From Candidatus Omnitrophota bacterium (lineage in GTDB: Bacteria > Omnitrophota > Gorgyraeia > Aquiviventales > Aquiviventaceae), in the NCBI GenBank assembly GCA_030697665.1, contig JAUYPJ010000098.1, positions 60,544-124,543 on the forward strand: a stretch of 64,000 bases of DNA. Direction: 5' to 3'. The position numbers were made by a program, and so were the translations under genes. Every line of letters starts with the position of its first letter. The first letter of the stretch is position 1. Under the pieces are notes generated by a model that was not told the origin of the DNA, ran no database searches, and saw only the letters and a list, made by a program, of their open reading frames with translations. Positions 1-10,209 of this stretch are shown piece by piece.

Positions 1-105
1 TATGGATCGACGACGGATTCCCCCACCGCTCCAGCGCGTCGGTCATGGCCTGCCTTACCTCCGGCAGCATTGGCGTCGAGGATGCGTAGTCGAGGTAAAT
101 CCGGC

Positions 106-555
106 TCATGGAAACTCCAGCCACGCGGTCTGTGCCTTGAGGTCCAGAAACACCTTGCCATCCTCCAACATATCCTGCATCCCCAGGATCAGTGGAACCT
201 CATCGGTTTGCGCCAAATAGGTGCGGAAACTTCGCCGGAGCTGACGTCCCTGCAGGTCTTCCAGCACGGCACCAATGATCCCTGCTGTCACTGAAATAGC
301 ACATTCCTTACGAGCGACAAGTCCTTGAAGCAGAAACGGCTTCAGTCGACGGACGTGCGTCTGAGACCACAACGAGAGCGGGATGATCGAAGTGGGCGCG
401 CCGGTGTCGATGATGGCCGGATAGGGGTCCGAAAGTCCCTGACGCAATGGAAACCGGACATCGCACAGCACCCGCACCAACCAGAAGCCTCGGTCGATAA
501 GCTCCACATCAGGCAGACGCTTAACGGTGAGCGCCAGACGAATAGACATGCCCAC
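106..555 (-). CDS. retropepsin-like aspartic protease family protein
   Basis: Translation has [14 protein letters not shown] (D-T-G-A motif) and a later hydrophobic LILGMQDML typical of clan AA small proteases. Confidence 0.55.
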   Translation of the reverse strand: MGMSIRLALTVKRLPDVELIDRGFWLVRVLCDVRFPLRQGLSDPYPAIIDTGAPTSIIPLSLWSQTHVRRLKPFLLQGLVARKECAISVTAGIIGAVLEDLQGRQLRRSFRTYLAQTDEVPLILGMQDMLEDGKVFLDLKAQTAWLEFP

Positions 556-784
556 CCCGCTCGACGAAGATCACCGGCACATGGGCTTCGCCTGTCTTCG
601 CTCGCGCTGTCTCCTCTGCCTCTCTGAGATTGCGCGACGCGGCGACGGCCTTGTGGTTCACAATCACCACCCACTGGTTCCCGAAGCGCTTGGCAAGCTC
701 CCCGTAGTGGGCATATCCCCACTCCCGATCCTCCCAAAACCGCTTCGGCATGTCCGATCCGTTTTTCTTCATCTTCGTCCGCAT
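521..784 (-). CDS. small hypothetical protein (DUF5678-like)
   Basis: MRTKMKKNGSDMPKRFWEDREWGYAHYGELAKRFGNQWVVIVNHKAVAAS...; WVVIVNHKAVA-type core; slight overlap with the downstream protease-like ORF. Confidence 0.5.
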   Translation of the reverse strand: MRTKMKKNGSDMPKRFWEDREWGYAHYGELAKRFGNQWVVIVNHKAVAASRNLREAEETARAKTGEAHVPVIFVERGGHVYSSGAHR

Positions 785-940
785 GATCGCTCCTTGGTTC
801 AACTCTCCTTGACTCTCTGATGGATCCCTACCGCCACGATCTGTTTCTGTCCCGGCAGCACCGCCATCGCTGAGGCGTGGCGGCATCAATAGTTCAGTTC
901 ACTGTCTACGGTTGTACGCTAGAGCCCAACATCACCAGAC

Positions 941-1777
941 CTACTGCTGCATAGCGTTCAGCACAGAGAGCCCTTCTTTAACACGATTGACATCCTCGAC
1001 AATCCCGATCAGTTCGAATCGCGTTTCGAATACTCGCTGGAACACTTGCAAGACCCAGGCTCCCACACAGGCGGATGTCTTGAGAGCTGCCTTCAACGGT
1101 GACGGCGCGATGTTCAAGTACAAAGAATCGAACTGGATGAACTCTTCGGTCTGCTTGATCTGCATGTTAGGAAATACTGCGGACGGATTTGGATGAGCAC
1201 CGAGTTCGATGAGAAGTCCATAGAGATCTCTGACACCCGAGCCGAATCTTCCCTCTCTGGCCTCAAGCTTCTGCAAGATCGAACCCATATGGAACTTGTT
1301 CCGACGAACCTGCTTATCTCCCTCAAGCCAGGCACGCTTCGCTTCAGAATCAATGAAGATGAAATAAGCATACAAGGCATCTTCCAAGCCACCGCGCAAT
1401 ACCAGGTAAGCCTCTCTCAGCTGTCCACTCATTGCGAACCCAGCACCACCCAGATAGGCAGCATGTGATCGCGGTAGAAAAACTGCCTCCACTACTTCTC
1501 GCGTGTTCGTCAGATGATCAATGGCTTTCCTGAATACATGGTGGATGTCAAGAAGAAGGTTATACTCAGCTTTACATCGGACAAACGTTGCCCATGTATT
1601 CTGATGGCCCCTCCCGATAAAGGCAGAGACAAAATCATCTCCCCATCCAGATGGTGCACACTTTGAACGGTCAAAAGCTAACTGGCTCAGGTCTGCCGCT
1701 TCCCTTTCTGTAATCTCTGACATCCGGGATGCCCAATCCCTGCCTAACTTGTCCCCGGTACCCTCTCCGTCATCCAC
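941..1777 (-). CDS. hypothetical protein, mostly helical
   Basis: 278-aa ORF with coherent composition; family not recognised with confidence. Confidence 0.6.
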   Translation of the reverse strand: MDDGEGTGDKLGRDWASRMSEITEREAADLSQLAFDRSKCAPSGWGDDFVSAFIGRGHQNTWATFVRCKAEYNLLLDIHHVFRKAIDHLTNTREVVEAVFLPRSHAAYLGGAGFAMSGQLREAYLVLRGGLEDALYAYFIFIDSEAKRAWLEGDKQVRRNKFHMGSILQKLEAREGRFGSGVRDLYGLLIELGAHPNPSAVFPNMQIKQTEEFIQFDSLYLNIAPSPLKAALKTSACVGAWVLQVFQRVFETRFELIGIVEDVNRVKEGLSVLNAMQQ

Positions 1778-1815
1778 TCAGCGCTAGTGTAGTGTCTCGG
1801 GAAAAGTGGTACCGG

Positions 1816-1871
1816 TTCTGATTTCTGGCTTCGGACTTCCGGCCTCTGCCGTCTGCTTTCTGCCTTCCGAA
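1816..1871. repeat. degenerate heptamer array, TTCTGCC family
   Basis: ttctgat ttctggc ttcggac ttccggc ctctgcc gtctgct ttctgcc ttccgaa: period 7 in 8 consecutive units. Confidence 0.8.
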
Positions 1872-1887
1872 ACCTCGGAGGCGGTCC

Positions 1888-2268
1888 TCAGTGGGCCGCC
1901 TCGGCTGCCTTGGCAAATACCAGGTCTCGGATGTCCAGTTCGATGAAGAAGGTGTCGACCTTCTGGATGTTGCCGCGCACACGGACGGATGCGCCGACTT
2001 CCAACCGTCTCAGTTTTGGATATTTCCGTAGAGAGACGTTGCCGCGAATCATCCTCATGCTATACGGCTCGATATTGAAGTACAGGTGCGCCTCACCGGG
2101 ACGCCCCTCTTGAGCATTGGCGAACGTCAGAGGCCAATCACCTTCCATGCCGCAGTAGGCGCGCGCGGCCTGCTGCCGCATGAGTGGCGGCTGCGCCTTG
2201 ATCTCTTTGAAAATTGCTGAGAGGTCAGGCGTGTGAATCCTCGAAGCACTGTATGTTTTAGCTGACAT
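1888..2268 (-). CDS. hypothetical protein, possible OB-fold
   Basis: 126-aa ORF; GASVRVRGNIQKVDTFFIELDIRDL resembles an OB-like strand pattern. Confidence 0.5.
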   Translation of the reverse strand: MSAKTYSASRIHTPDLSAIFKEIKAQPPLMRQQAARAYCGMEGDWPLTFANAQEGRPGEAHLYFNIEPYSMRMIRGNVSLRKYPKLRRLEVGASVRVRGNIQKVDTFFIELDIRDLVFAKAAEAAH

Positions 2269-2476
2269 GGGTGTGCTCCCGCACCTCTTTCACGAGGCCC
2301 TTGATACCAACTCGCATGTCACGAAACCCGATTTCCATCTCATGCCGAACGCCTTGCAACCCCTGGCCGATCTTCCCGTCAAGATTTGTCACCTTCTCCG
2401 AAAGCACGTTGTACTGTCGCTCGACCCGCTCGAGCAACACGCTGAACTGCCGTTCCCCTTCGGATCCTCTCGCCAT
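2258..2476 (-). CDS. small coiled-coil protein
   Basis: 72 aa, heptad-like, overlaps start of the next minus-strand ORF (operon-like). Confidence 0.45.
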   Translation of the reverse strand: MARGSEGERQFSVLLERVERQYNVLSEKVTNLDGKIGQGLQGVRHEMEIGFRDMRVGIKGLVKEVREHTHVS

Positions 2477-2572
2477 GCCCTTCTCCCACGCCGGGCCGCT
2501 CAGCCACTGCCCAACTGTTCGCCAGCTCTTTGATCGAAGTCAGGAATCCTCGCGCCCGACGCTCCCTCGCCC

Positions 2573-2845
2573 CTACTTGAGGTACTCTTCCAATGGAATC
2601 GCAGGCAGGGTCTCGGCTTTCAGGCCAAGCTCATCAAACAATTCTGCGCTCAGCTTCGCGATCACCTTATCATGAGGCGCCTCGATGATTGAGATCAAGT
2701 CGTAACGGCCTAACGTGATGTAGGCGTGATGCAGCTTCGCTCCACGTCGCCTGATGATCTCTTTGGCCTTCTCAAGGCGTTTCTTGGCATCGGTCCCCAA
2801 TGAGTGCCGTTCGGTAAAACGCACAAGCCGCACGTAGAGCGCCAT
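2573..2845 (-). CDS. GYD domain protein
   Basis: LVRFTERHSLGTDAKKRLEKAKEIIRRRGAKLHHAYITLGRYDLISIIEAPHD matches GYD family pattern. Confidence 0.7.
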   Translation of the reverse strand: MALYVRLVRFTERHSLGTDAKKRLEKAKEIIRRRGAKLHHAYITLGRYDLISIIEAPHDKVIAKLSAELFDELGLKAETLPAIPLEEYLK

Positions 2846-2848
2846 CGG

Positions 2849-3178
2849 TTACCTCCTTTGACAGACTTCGCAAGGACACATCTTCCGCAAGCGGTCAAAC
2901 GCGTAGATCCCGGTGGAGTGGCCGTCGGACCACTGGATCGTGATGGCGTAGCTGCCGACGAGCTGGAGGCCCAGCGGCTTCACGTCGTCTGGGACCGACG
3001 CCGCCGTCACACGGCGTTCGCCCGTGACCTCATCCACGCAACCGGCGCACGGACACTGCAGCCGCAGATGCCGCGCCGGATAGACGCTCTCGTGCCCGTC
3101 CTGCCACGTCACCTTGAGGTCGAACAGATTCGCCCGCCCGATTTCCACCGGTACGGGCATCGTAGGATCAGCCGTCAT
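2849..3178 (-). CDS. DUF971 (gamma-butyrobetaine hydroxylase N-terminal-like) protein
   Basis: LFDLKVTWQDGHESVYPARHLRLQCPCAGCVDE...YAITIQWSDGHSTGIYAFDRLRKMCPCEVCQ; start at internal Met preferred. Confidence 0.75.
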   Translation of the reverse strand: MTADPTMPVPVEIGRANLFDLKVTWQDGHESVYPARHLRLQCPCAGCVDEVTGERRVTAASVPDDVKPLGLQLVGSYAITIQWSDGHSTGIYAFDRLRKMCPCEVCQRR

Positions 3179-3366
3179 CCTCGATGTTTCGTGGGACGTT
3201 CGTGACGTGCGAGCAAGGACATTCGGTTTTTTATCAAGTCGGGATTTGCCTGTAGAGCCCACTCAGCAAGTCCAAGGGCATACTGGAAGCGCTCCGAAGG
3301 AGACAATTTGAGCGCCTGGTCGACAAGGAGTTCTTTCGACGGATCCCGCGTACGTGGACGCTTCAT
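3175..3366 (-). CDS. small protein, putative partner of adjacent nucleotidyltransferase
   Basis: 63 aa, 4-bp overlap with upstream ORF. Confidence 0.4.
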   Translation of the reverse strand: MKRPRTRDPSKELLVDQALKLSPSERFQYALGLAEWALQANPDLIKNRMSLLARHERPTKHRG

Positions 3367-3887
3367 GATCGCACACGACGTTGGCGCGTTTTCTCTTGGA
3401 TCAGTTCAAGGTACTCCACATCTTGAAGGTCTTGGATCCGGCCTGCGGATCGTTTCATCGCCATGAGCGCAGACAGCGGCATCAAGGGGACGCGAACTCC
3501 CTGATGCTGGACGACCTTCCGGTGTTGATAGAGGTGTTCGAAGTCTTTCAACGGCCGCACCATGATATCCACCAGACGGAATGGCTTGCGATTCTCGGCA
3601 AACGAAAACACCTTCATGTTCTTCTGCTGCGTCCACTGCTGGCGCAGGTGAGGATCGGCCAGTCCAGTGATGGAAACCGGGGTCTTTGCGGAAAACCCAA
3701 GGCGGTTCATCACTCGTTCAAACTCTTTGAGGTTCTCGAAGTCCAAGTCAACAGCCAAATCCGTGTCAAATGTCGTGCGCGGGACACCGTGGAAGATCGC
3801 CGCGACCCCACCGACTACCAAATACCTGACATGCGCCCGATTGAGCGCATCCAAGATATCTGCCGGATCATGAGGAAACCGTTTCAC
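3363..3887 (-). CDS. nucleotidyltransferase-like protein (AbiEii/DUF6036 type)
   Basis: VRYLVVGGVAAIFHGVPRTTFDTDLAVDLD: G-G ... D-x-D nucleotidyltransferase signature. Confidence 0.65.
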   Translation of the reverse strand: MKRFPHDPADILDALNRAHVRYLVVGGVAAIFHGVPRTTFDTDLAVDLDFENLKEFERVMNRLGFSAKTPVSITGLADPHLRQQWTQQKNMKVFSFAENRKPFRLVDIMVRPLKDFEHLYQHRKVVQHQGVRVPLMPLSALMAMKRSAGRIQDLQDVEYLELIQEKTRQRRVRS

Positions 3888-3908
3888 TGATTCCCCTTGT
3901 GTTCCGTC

Positions 3909-4994
3909 CTAAAACGTGACTTTCACCGGTGGCGCAAGCTCGCCCTGCATCGCGCGGATGCTGACCTGGGCGGCGAGCTGCTCCGCCGCGTTGACGAAGG
4001 CCTTCGCGGCGGCTGAGTCCGGGTGCGTGAGCACGATGGGCGTTCCTGCATCCGAGGTCTCGCGAATCGAGGTCTCGAGCGGAATCTCTCCTAAAAAGGG
4101 GATGCCCATGCGCTCCGCCGTCGCTTTGGCACCGCCGCTCCCAAAAATATCATCACGTGTGCCGCAAGAGCGGCACACGTGAGCGCTCATGTTTTCGATG
4201 ATCCCCAAGATGGGCGCGTTGAGCTTCCTGAACATCGCAATCGCCTTCTGCGCGACGTTGAGCGCGACGTCCTGCGGCGTCGACACGATCACCGCCCCGG
4301 TAATCGGAATGATCTGACACAGGGACAGTTGCACGTCGCCGGTCCCGGGGGGCATATCGCAGAGCAGGTAGTCGAGCTCGCCCCACTCGACGCCGCCGAG
4401 GAACTGCTCCACCGTCTTATGGAGCATCGGGCCGCGCCACACCACCGCCTCCTCCGGCTTCATGAAGAACGCCATCGAGATGACCCTCAGGCCATGCTGC
4501 TGGACCGGGATCATGCGGCGCTCAGGCGTCACCTCGGGGGAGGCGGTCAGGCCCAGGATGGTGGGAATGCTTGGGCCATAGACATCCGCATCCATCAGTC
4601 CCACCCGCGCGCCGGTCTTGGCCAGGGCCAGCGCCAGGTTGGCGCTCACGGTAGACTTGCCCACCCCGCCCTTGCCGCTGGCAATCGGGACGATGTTCTT
4701 CACCGATCGAGCCAGCCGAGCAGCGGGCTGTGAGGACAGGGAGGCGCGCACCTGCGACGTCATGGTGATGTCCACCTGCGAGATGCCTGCCAGGGCCTGC
4801 ACCGCCGCGCGCGCCTGCTCCTTCAGTTGCTCCCGGACCGGACAGGCCGGCGTCGTCAGCTCGATGGTGAACGCCACCCGTCCGCCCTGAATCGTCACGC
4901 CCTTGACGAAGCCCAGCGAGACGATGTCGCGCTTGAGGTCAGGGTCCTGAACCGCGCGCAGCGCGCTAAGAACGTGTTCAGCAGTAACGGCCAT
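3909..4994 (-). CDS. mrp: Mrp/ApbC/NBP35-family iron-sulfur carrier P-loop ATPase with N-terminal DUF59 domain
   Basis: GKGGVGKSTVSANLALALAKTGARVGLMDADVYGPSIP and DMPPGTGDVQLSL motifs. Confidence 0.93.
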   Translation of the reverse strand: MAVTAEHVLSALRAVQDPDLKRDIVSLGFVKGVTIQGGRVAFTIELTTPACPVREQLKEQARAAVQALAGISQVDITMTSQVRASLSSQPAARLARSVKNIVPIASGKGGVGKSTVSANLALALAKTGARVGLMDADVYGPSIPTILGLTASPEVTPERRMIPVQQHGLRVISMAFFMKPEEAVVWRGPMLHKTVEQFLGGVEWGELDYLLCDMPPGTGDVQLSLCQIIPITGAVIVSTPQDVALNVAQKAIAMFRKLNAPILGIIENMSAHVCRSCGTRDDIFGSGGAKATAERMGIPFLGEIPLETSIRETSDAGTPIVLTHPDSAAAKAFVNAAEQLAAQVSIRAMQGELAPPVKVTF

Positions 4995-5013
4995 CGGTAG
5001 GACTGGGGGTAGG

Positions 5014-5104
5014 TAGTGAACGGTTTACAGTGAACAGTGTACAGTTGACCGTCAGCACGCGAAGCGCCACCTCGTCGTCACTGTACACTGTATACTGTAC
5101 ACTC
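5014..5104. repeat. palindromic heptamer array, CAGTGTA family
   Basis: acagtga acagtgt acagttg ... cactgta cactgta tactgta cact. Confidence 0.8.
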
Positions 5105-5124
5105 CACCGAGCGAAGCGAGGTGG

Positions 5125-8100
5125 CTAGCCTTCCTTGGCGCTGACGACCTGCTCAAGCTTCGCGCCCGTGCCGCGCGGCACGACCATCCAGAAAAGTCCT
5201 TGCACGTCGTCCCAGGTGGTCAGGATCTCCAACGCGCGGGGGCTCTTCGTCGCCACAAAGTGGCGCTCCAAGAGGGTGCGCACGTTCTCGATCTCCTCGG
5301 AGCCCTCCAGCCGCATCAGCTCCACCAGCTCGAGGTTGACGCGCCGCTCAAACACGCGCGCCTCATCCAGGACGTAGGCGCGGCCGCCGGTCATGCCCGC
5401 CCCGAAGTTGCGTCCGGTCTCACCCAGGATCACCACGATGCCGCCCGTCATGTACTCGCAGCCGTGGTCGCCGAGACCCTCGATGACCGCCATGGCCCCG
5501 GAGTTGCGCACCCCGAACCGCTCCCCCCCACGCCCGGCGGCATAGAGCACCCCGCCGGTGGCTCCGTAGAGACACGTGTTGCCGAGAATGACGTTCTTGT
5601 GCCAGACAAAGGGCGCCTCCTCCGGCGGCCTGATGATGAGCTCGCCTCCGGCCATCCCTTTGCCGACATAGTCGTTGGCTTCCCCGATGAGGGTCAAGCG
5701 CATCCCCGCGATGCAGAACGCGCCGAAGCTCTGCCCCGCCACGCCCCGGAAGGTCACATCGACTGTGGCGGCTGGCAGCCCGTTGTCCCCATACCGTTTG
5801 GCGATTTCACCCGCCACCCGCGCGCCGACCGCCCGATGGATATTGCGGATCGGGTAGGTCAGCGTGACCTTCCCGCGCCCTTCCAACGCCGCCTGGGCAT
5901 CCCGGATGATGTCGTTGTCGAGCGGCCGATCCGACGCCCAATCGTTGCGCGGGACCGTATGAACACGCGGGCCGGCATCCACCGTCGTCAACAGGAAGTC
6001 GAGATTCACCGTCGCGGCCTTCTCGTGCAGCTCCAGGCGACGCCTGGTCAACAAGTCGGTGCGGCCGATGACCTCATCGAGCCGGCGGGCCCCCAACGCC
6101 GCCAGATACCCGCGCAGCTCCTGGGCGATGAACCGCATGTAGTGGACCACCATCTCCGGCGTGCCGGTGAACTTCGCGCGCAGCTTCGGATCCTGCGTGG
6201 CCACGCCGACGGGACAGGTGTTGAGGTGGCACTGGCGGGTCATCACGCATCCGGTGGCGACCACCGCGGCGGTGCCGAATCCGTACTCCTCGGCCCCGAA
6301 CACCGCCGCCAGGAGGATATCGCGCCCGGTCTTCATGCCGCCATCCGCCCGGAGCACGACCTTCTCGCGCAGCCCGTTCAACCGCAGCGTCTGCTGGGTC
6401 TCCGCCAGCCCGAGCTCCCACGGCAACCCCGCGTTCTTGATCGAGCTCAGCGGGCTCGCCCCGGTGCCGCCGTCGTGCCCTGAGATGAGCACGGTGTCGG
6501 CGTGCCCCTTGGCCACGCCGGCCGCAATCGTTCCCACCCCCGCCTCGGCCACCAGCTTCACGTTGACCCGCGCGGCGGGGTTGATCATCTTCAGATCGTA
6601 GATCAACTGGGCCAGATCCTCGATCGAGTAGATGTCATGGTGCGGAGGCGGCGAGATCAGCGAGATGCCGGGAATCGTGTGACGCACGCGGGCGATCTCC
6701 TCTGAGACCTTGTAACCCGGGAGCTGCCCGCCCTCGCCCGGCTTCGATCCCTGCGCCATCTTGATCTCCAGCTCCCGCGCCGACATCAGGTACTCGGGCG
6801 TGACGCCGAATCGGCCGGAGGCCACCTGTTTGATCGCCGAGCTGCGGTTCATGTTCGGATCGGCCGGATGGTAGCGCGCCGGATCTTCCCCGCCCTCGCC
6901 GGAGCCGGACTTGCCGCCGATGCGGTTCATCGCAATCGCCAGCGTCTCATGCGCCTCGAGCGACAAGGCCCCATACGAAATGCTGGCGGTCGCAAACCGC
7001 TTCGTGATCGCTTCGACCGGCTCCACCTCCTCGAGGGGCACGGGTGGTCCCAGCGGTTTGACGTCCAGCAGATCGCGCAGCGCCGTCGGCGGGCGGGTGT
7101 TCACCGAGGCGGCGAACCGCTGATAGAGCGCGTAGTCACCGGTCTTGATCGCCTGCTGGAGGAACCGCACCATCTCCGGGTTGAACGCGTGGTATTCCCC
7201 GTCGCGGCGGTACTTGTAGAACCCGCCGGCATCCAGGTGCAGCGGCCCCTGCGGGTGGTAGGCGTTGCGGTGCCACGACAGGACCTCCTGCGCCACGTGC
7301 TCGTAGGTCAGGCCGCCGATGCGCGAGGGGGTGCCGGGAAAACAGTCCTCGATCAGCTCATCGGACAGCCCCAGTGCTTCGAAGATCTGCGCGCCGCGGT
7401 AGCTGCCCACCGTTGAGATGCCCATCTTCGACATGACCTTCAAGACGCTCTGATCCACCGCTTTCTTGAACTGCGCCATCCCCTGATCAAACGTCTGCGG
7501 GGCCAGGCGGCCGGAACGCTCCAACTGCTTGAGCGTCTGGCAGGCCAGGTACGGGTAGACGGCGGAGGCGCCGTAGCCGAGGAGGCAAGCGACCTGGTGG
7601 ACCTCGTGGACGTCGCCCGCCTCGACGACGATGGCCACCTTCATCCGGCGGGAGGTGCGAATGAGGTGATGGTGGACCGCCGCGGTCGCCAGGAGCGACG
7701 GGATCGGGGCGTGGGACTCATCGAGCCCGCGATCGCTGAGGATGAGAATCGTCGAGCCCCCATCCACCGCCTTGATCGTCTGCTCGCGCACGCGCTCGAT
7801 GGCTGAGCGCAGGGCCGCCGGGCCGTGAGCCGCTTCAAACAGGATCGGAATCGTCGCGGACTTCAGATCGGAGCGCCGGAGCGAGCGGAGGGCGGAGAAC
7901 TCCTGCGGCAGCAACACGGGGCTTGTGGCGAACACCATGCGCTTGGGCGCCGGGCCCTCCTCCAGGGGATTCGGGCGCGCCCCCAACAGCGTATTGAGCG
8001 ACATCACCAGCTCCTCGCGGATGGGATCGATCGGCGGGTTGGTGACCTGGGCGAAGAGCTGCTTGAAGTAGGTGAAGAGGGGCCGGGCCCGTTTCGAGAG

Positions 8101-9630
8101 CACGGACAGGGGCGTGTCGTCCCCCATCGAGAAGATCGGTTCCTTGCCGGTCTTGGCCATCGGCTCGATGATCATCGTGAGCTCTTCGTCGGTGTAGCCG
8201 AAGGCGATCTGGCGCCGCGTGAGCGACTCCGGCTCCATCGCCACCTCCTCCGCCGCGGCCCCCATCACCACCTGCTCAAGCGGCAGGAGGCTCTGGTCCA
8301 CCCACGTGGCATAGGGCCGCTTCGAGGCGTACTCCCGTTTGATCGCGTCGTTGGTCAAGAGCCGCTTGCGCTTGGTGTCCACGGCCAGCACATGGCCGGG
8401 ACCGAGCCGCCCCTTCTCCACGATGCGCGAGGGATCCACGTCGAGGACGCCCACCTCTGAGGCCATGACGACCATCCGATCGGCCGTGACCCAGTAGCGC
8501 GCAGGACGCAGGCCGTTGCGGTCCAGGGTGGCGCCGACGATGACGCCATCGGTGAACGTCAGGGCCGCCGGACCGTCCCACGGCTCCGCGAGCATGGCGT
8601 GATACTGATAGAACGCCTTGACGCGGGGATCCATCTCCGGCATGCCCTGCCAGGCGTTCGGCACCAGCATCATCATGGCGTGCAGGATGTCGCGCCCGGA
8701 CATCACGTACAGCTCCAGCACGTTGTCCAGACTCATCGAGTCCGAGCCGCCGGGCTGGATCAGCGGGAAGAGCTCCTTCAACTGCGCGCCCCACCGGGCC
8801 GAGGACAGCTCTGGCTCCCGCGCCGCCATCCAGTTGCGGTTGCCCTGGAGCGTGTTGATCTCCCCGTTGTGCCCGAGGAAGCGGAAGGGCTGCGCGAGGA
8901 ACCAGTTCGGAAAGGTGTTCGTCGAGTAGCGCTGGTGGAACACCGCAATCGCCGAGGCGTAGTCCGGATCGGACAGGTCGCGATAGAAGAGCGACAGTTG
9001 CGGAGCGACCAGCAGCCCCTTGTACACAATCGTCCTGGAGGACAACGACGGGATGTAGCACTCCGCCAGGCGCGCGCCCTCCCAGCGTTGCTCGATCCGC
9101 CGGCGGATGAGGAAGAGCCGCCGCTCAAACTCCTCGGCGGCAAGGACGGGTCTTCGCGCCATGAAGACCTGCCGGATCACCGGCAGCGTCTTGCGCGCCT
9201 TGTCGCCCAGCACCGAGGGATCAACCGGCACGTCACGCCAGCCGATCAGCCTGAGGCCGCCGTCCGTGATCATCTCTTCGACGATCCGCGCCGCTTGGGA
9301 GCGGACCGCCTCTTCCTGGGACAAGAAGACCATGCCCACCGCAAGATCCCCGGGGGCAACCGGCGCATCCCGGAGCTCCTGGACCACCTTGGAGAAGAAC
9401 GCGCGGGGAAGCTGCGTGAGGATGCCGGCTCCGTCACCCGTTTTCGCGTCAGCGGACAGCGCCCCCCGGTGGGTGACGTTGCAGACGCACTGGATGGCCG
9501 CCTGGACGATCGCGTGGCTGGGAACGCCGTCAATGGAGGCGACAAACCCCGTCCCGCAGGCATCGTGCTCGTATGCCGGGTGGTAAAGCCCGATCGGTTG
9601 TGGCATGTCTGATGCACTCATCCTACGCAT
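5125..9630 (-). CDS. gltB: glutamate synthase large subunit
   Basis: 1501 aa; N-terminal amidotransferase HDACGTGFVASI; FMN/central domains SISYGALSLEAHETLAIAMNRIGGKSGSGEGGED; C-terminal GXGXG domain. Confidence 0.97.
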   Translation of the reverse strand: MRRMSASDMPQPIGLYHPAYEHDACGTGFVASIDGVPSHAIVQAAIQCVCNVTHRGALSADAKTGDGAGILTQLPRAFFSKVVQELRDAPVAPGDLAVGMVFLSQEEAVRSQAARIVEEMITDGGLRLIGWRDVPVDPSVLGDKARKTLPVIRQVFMARRPVLAAEEFERRLFLIRRRIEQRWEGARLAECYIPSLSSRTIVYKGLLVAPQLSLFYRDLSDPDYASAIAVFHQRYSTNTFPNWFLAQPFRFLGHNGEINTLQGNRNWMAAREPELSSARWGAQLKELFPLIQPGGSDSMSLDNVLELYVMSGRDILHAMMMLVPNAWQGMPEMDPRVKAFYQYHAMLAEPWDGPAALTFTDGVIVGATLDRNGLRPARYWVTADRMVVMASEVGVLDVDPSRIVEKGRLGPGHVLAVDTKRKRLLTNDAIKREYASKRPYATWVDQSLLPLEQVVMGAAAEEVAMEPESLTRRQIAFGYTDEELTMIIEPMAKTGKEPIFSMGDDTPLSVLSKRARPLFTYFKQLFAQVTNPPIDPIREELVMSLNTLLGARPNPLEEGPAPKRMVFATSPVLLPQEFSALRSLRRSDLKSATIPILFEAAHGPAALRSAIERVREQTIKAVDGGSTILILSDRGLDESHAPIPSLLATAAVHHHLIRTSRRMKVAIVVEAGDVHEVHQVACLLGYGASAVYPYLACQTLKQLERSGRLAPQTFDQGMAQFKKAVDQSVLKVMSKMGISTVGSYRGAQIFEALGLSDELIEDCFPGTPSRIGGLTYEHVAQEVLSWHRNAYHPQGPLHLDAGGFYKYRRDGEYHAFNPEMVRFLQQAIKTGDYALYQRFAASVNTRPPTALRDLLDVKPLGPPVPLEEVEPVEAITKRFATASISYGALSLEAHETLAIAMNRIGGKSGSGEGGEDPARYHPADPNMNRSSAIKQVASGRFGVTPEYLMSARELEIKMAQGSKPGEGGQLPGYKVSEEIARVRHTIPGISLISPPPHHDIYSIEDLAQLIYDLKMINPAARVNVKLVAEAGVGTIAAGVAKGHADTVLISGHDGGTGASPLSSIKNAGLPWELGLAETQQTLRLNGLREKVVLRADGGMKTGRDILLAAVFGAEEYGFGTAAVVATGCVMTRQCHLNTCPVGVATQDPKLRAKFTGTPEMVVHYMRFIAQELRGYLAALGARRLDEVIGRTDLLTRRRLELHEKAATVNLDFLLTTVDAGPRVHTVPRNDWASDRPLDNDIIRDAQAALEGRGKVTLTYPIRNIHRAVGARVAGEIAKRYGDNGLPAATVDVTFRGVAGQSFGAFCIAGMRLTLIGEANDYVGKGMAGGELIIRPPEEAPFVWHKNVILGNTCLYGATGGVLYAAGRGGERFGVRNSGAMAVIEGLGDHGCEYMTGGIVVILGETGRNFGAGMTGGRAYVLDEARVFERRVNLELVELMRLEGSEEIENVRTLLERHFVATKSPRALEILTTWDDVQGLFWMVVPRGTGAKLEQVVSAKEG

Positions 9631-9633
9631 AAC

Positions 9634-9707
9634 AGGTGAAAGGTCAAAGGGTAAAGGTAAAAGGGGCAGGGTTCCCTTTCACCTATACCCTTTCACCTTT
9701 GACCTGG
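9634..9707. repeat. palindromic heptamer array, AGGTGAA family
   Basis: aggtgaaaggtcaaagggtaaaggtaaaagg...ccctttcacctatacccttt cacctttgacct. Confidence 0.88.
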
Positions 9708-9852
9708 TTATTCTACCGTGTTTTGGGCCGTCCCGCACCCGAAATCCGGCGGGGAATCCAGGTTGAAGAGGTTGACGCACCAGCCCACCAATCCCAGCGT
9801 TCGCATCCGAATCCGTGCGAGCTGATCCACCATCTGGTAGATGATCGGGTAG

Positions 9853-9930
9853 AGGTTAAAGGTGATAGGTGAAAGTGGAGCCTCCCTCTAACCTTTTACC
9901 TTTTACCTTTCACCTTTCACCTTTTACCTT
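9853..9930. repeat. palindromic heptamer array, AGGTGAA family
   Basis: aggttaaaggtgataggtgaaag...accttttaccttttacctttcacctttcaccttttacctt. Confidence 0.88.
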
Positions 9931-9939
9931 GACTACGAC

Positions 9940-10209
9940 TTAGCGGTACCGCAGCACAAACGCCACGACCCCGCCGAAGAGCAGCGTGTTCACAATGGTA
10001 AACACCCTGAAGATGTGATCCGGCGACGCCAGGCCGGAGGGCAGCATGGCCAGAATGCACGCATAGACGCCCAGCGCCCAAGCGAGGCTGATGTCTTTGG
10101 ACGATTTGCGCTTGGCAATCCCGATCATGAGCGGGATGTTCCAGAACGGCATCGCCACCGCCGCCACCAATCCCAGATGCTCCAGCATATCTTCACACCA
10201 CGGAACCAC
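9940..10209 (-). CDS. PQ-loop / SemiSWEET-like small membrane protein
   Basis: Three hydrophobic helices; IPLMIGIAKRKSSKDISLAWALG PQ-loop-like motif. Confidence 0.6.
   Translation of the reverse strand: MVPWCEDMLEHLGLVAAVAMPFWNIPLMIGIAKRKSSKDISLAWALGVYACILAMLPSGLASPDHIFRVFTIVNTLLFGGVVAFVLRYR

Noticed and set aside
5200-6483. Long plus-strand ORF (427 aa) and other long opposite-strand ORFs over gltB, gspE, atpD, gspD
   Set aside because: Antisense shadows of clear genes in GC-rich DNA; Arg/His/Pro/Gln-rich with no recognisable domain.
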